Assembly: GCA_017552165.1 (NCBI GenBank)
Contig: JAFZCF010000103.1
Location: 1-7,599, forward strand
Direction of reading: 5' to 3'
Source: Clostridia bacterium
GTDB taxonomy: Bacteria; Bacillota_A; Clostridia; Oscillospirales; CAG-272
DNA: 7,599 bases
Under the pieces are notes generated by a model that searched no databases, had not been told where the DNA came from, and was given only the letters and a program-made list of their open reading frames with translations. The stretch's first letter is position 1. Every line of letters begins with the position of its first letter. A program made the translations under genes and the position numbers. Shown in pieces: positions 6,325 through 7,599 of this stretch.

Positions 6325-7599
6325 TCAGAATGGCCTGTATCTTTTTATTATCGCAACAGCGGCTCTCAGCCCGTCGACGGCCGCCGAGGTTATCCCCCCG
6401 GCGTATCCCGCGCCCTCTCCGGCGGGATAGACGTTCCCCGACGCGGGGGAGGTCATGTCTCCGTTTCTCGTCATCCTGTACGGAGACGAGGTCCTGGTCT
6501 CGACCCCCGTAAGCACCGCACGGGGATCTGCAAATCCGCTTATCTTTCTGTCAAAAACCTCGAGCCCGAGCCCGAGCATCCTGTTTATCCTGTCGGGGAA
6601 AAGGGCCGAGAGACGCGAAGGCGTCACTTTCCCGCCCATGTAGGTCGGCGCGACCTCCCCGATGCCGCAGCCGGTCCTGCCGAGAAAACTCCCGACGGTC
6701 TCGATCGGCGCGCGGAAGCCGCCTCCTCCGGCGCGGAACGCCGCCGCCTCGAGCGATCTCTGAAACGATACCGGGTCGCCGTGAGATACGTTCACGACAA
6801 GCGCCGCGTTTGCGTTTTTACCGTTTCTGAGGTAACGGCTCATGCCGTTCGTGACGACGCCGCCCTCCTCTGACGCCGCGGCGATGACCTCGCCGCCGGG
6901 GCACATGCAGAAGGTGTAGACGCAGTCCTCCCCGACTCTGTGCGAAAGCGCGTATTCGGCGTGTCCAATCCGTGGATCGCCGGCGTAGTCGCCGAACATC
7001 GCCGTATCGATCTTTTCCTGGAGATGTTCTATCCTCACCCCGACGGAAAACGGCTTCGGCAAAAGCTCGAATCCGTCCCCGATGAGGCGGGAAAAGGTAT
7101 CTCTCGCGCCGTTTCCGAGAGCAAGAACGACCTGTCCGCAGGGGATCTCGCCCTCCGACGTGACGACGGCCGTCGCCTCTCCCGTGACGTTTCTTTTAAA
7201 CCCCTCGAGGCGCGTTCTGTAGCGTATCTCCCCGCCGAGTTCCTTTATTCTCGCGTCGATCTCCGAGACGACCTTCAGAAGTCTGTCGGTACCGACGTGC
7301 GGTTTTGCGTTTTTAAGTATTTCCGGCGGAGCGCCGAAACCGGCGAGCCGCCTGAGAACGTATTCGACGTTCTCGTCGTTTATCCTCGTGACGAGCTTGC
7401 CGTCCGAAAAGGTCCCTGCGCCTCCGGCGCCGAACTGGACGTTTGACTCGGTGTCGAGGATCCCCGTCCTCATGAACTCCGCCACCCTGAACGACCGCAC
7501 GGATACGGGATCGCCGCGCTCTATCACAATGGGGCGGTATCCGCGCTCCGCGAGCGCGAGGGCAGCGAACATCCCGCAGGGGCCGAAGCCGACGACGAC
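6325..7599 (-). CDS. FAD-dependent oxidoreductase of the COG2509 type, N-terminus beyond the edge
   Basis: The right edge cuts this gene; 424 residues to the stop are visible. The first visible residues, VVVGFGPCGMFAALALAERG, are a dinucleotide-binding Rossmann fold (GFGPCG, 4-9), with the strand-2 acid in IERG (26-29). So the ATG at 7572 is internal and the true start lies outside the window. Family landmarks are FGAGGAGTFSDGKL (56-69), YTFCMCPGGEVIAAASEEGGVVTNG (228-252), TRTSSPYR (368-375, counted from the edge) and the C-terminal FAD-contact motif YPAGEGAGYAGGITSAAVDG (391-410). These fit the 'NAD(P)/FAD-dependent oxidoreductase' family widespread in Clostridia and Bacteroidetes, whose members normally carry about 80-100 more N-terminal residues. 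The substrate and physiological role are not known to me. No signal peptide or membrane segment is seen in the visible part, so it is probably cytosolic. It ends one base before recJ, which makes it the first visible operon member. Family confidence is high; function is unassigned. Confidence 0.9.
   Translation of the reverse strand, partial: VVVGFGPCGMFAALALAERGYRPIVIERGDPVSVRSFRVAEFMRTGILDTESNVQFGAGGAGTFSDGKLVTRINDENVEYVLRRLAGFGAPPEILKNAKPHVGTDRLLKVVSEIDARIKELGGEIRYRTRLEGFKRNVTGEATAVVTSEGEIPCGQVVLALGNGARDTFSRLIGDGFELLPKPFSVGVRIEHLQEKIDTAMFGDYAGDPRIGHAEYALSHRVGEDCVYTFCMCPGGEVIAAASEEGGVVTNGMSRYLRNGKNANAALVVNVSHGDPVSFQRSLEAAAFRAGGGGFRAPIETVGSFLGRTGCGIGEVAPTYMGGKVTPSRLSALFPDRINRMLGLGLEVFDRKISGFADPRAVLTGVETRTSSPYRMTRNGDMTSPASGNVYPAGEGAGYAGGITSAAVDGLRAAVAIIKRYRPF

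Noticed and set aside
6148..6873. Plus-strand open frame spanning the recJ/oxidoreductase junction
   Set aside because: It crosses two real genes antisense, and its product is Arg- and Pro-rich without motifs.
7570..7572. ATG at 7572 as the start of the oxidoreductase
   Set aside because: The nine codons upstream to the edge (VVVGFGPCG) complete a Rossmann motif in frame, so the Met is internal and the gene continues off the window.
1..7599. Terminators, tRNAs, rRNAs, CRISPR arrays, insertion sequences or phage genes
   Set aside because: Genes abut or overlap throughout, leaving no intergenic space. I saw no clover-leaf, spaced repeat array, terminal inverted repeat, transposase motif or hairpin followed by a U-run.

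Overview
The window is a stretch of bacterial chromosome with essentially no non-coding DNA. Every supported gene lies on the minus strand, so transcription runs from the right edge to the left edge. Six genes can be read: two cut by the window edges and four complete. The combination points to a GC-rich anaerobic Firmicute of the class Clostridia: a bifunctional Rel with a D-Tyr-tRNA deacylase behind it, a HemZ-type radical SAM protein, a long Firmicute-style RecJ, a COG2509-type flavoprotein and a SpoVB/MurJ-like flippase. This placement is inferred from gene content and family flavour; no rRNA or other decisive marker is present.

In transcription order, the right third (7599 to 6325) holds most of an FAD-dependent oxidoreductase whose N-terminus lies beyond the edge. 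One base later recJ starts (6323 to 4200), encoding a 5'-3' single-strand exonuclease with a C-terminal extension. Its 3' end overlaps by 58 bases the start of rel (4257 to 2026), the (p)ppGpp synthetase/hydrolase with both active sites apparently intact. rel and dtd share an ATGA (2029 to 2026), dtd and hemZ share another ATGA (1571 to 1568), and hemZ and the last gene share a TTGA (138 to 135). That last gene, a membrane flippase of the SpoVB/MurJ group, starts with TTG and shows only its first 46 residues.

The junctions (1-base gap, then overlaps of 58, 4, 4 and 4 bases) leave no room for promoters or terminators between genes, so this is very probably one translationally coupled operon. 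Its promoter should lie to the right of the window. The functions are mixed housekeeping: redox (flavoprotein), DNA repair and recombination (RecJ), stringent response (Rel), tRNA quality control (Dtd), porphyrin or related radical SAM chemistry (HemZ) and cell-envelope lipid transport (flippase). The recJ-rel-dtd-hemZ core is familiar from Clostridia. What stands out is the compression, with no apt and no metallo-hydrolase gene between the core members, and the two flanking genes.

No RNA gene, CRISPR array, mobile element or attachment site is seen. I found no convincing sign of a previously undescribed system; the findings are modest observations about gene order, start sites, motif variants and local repeats.
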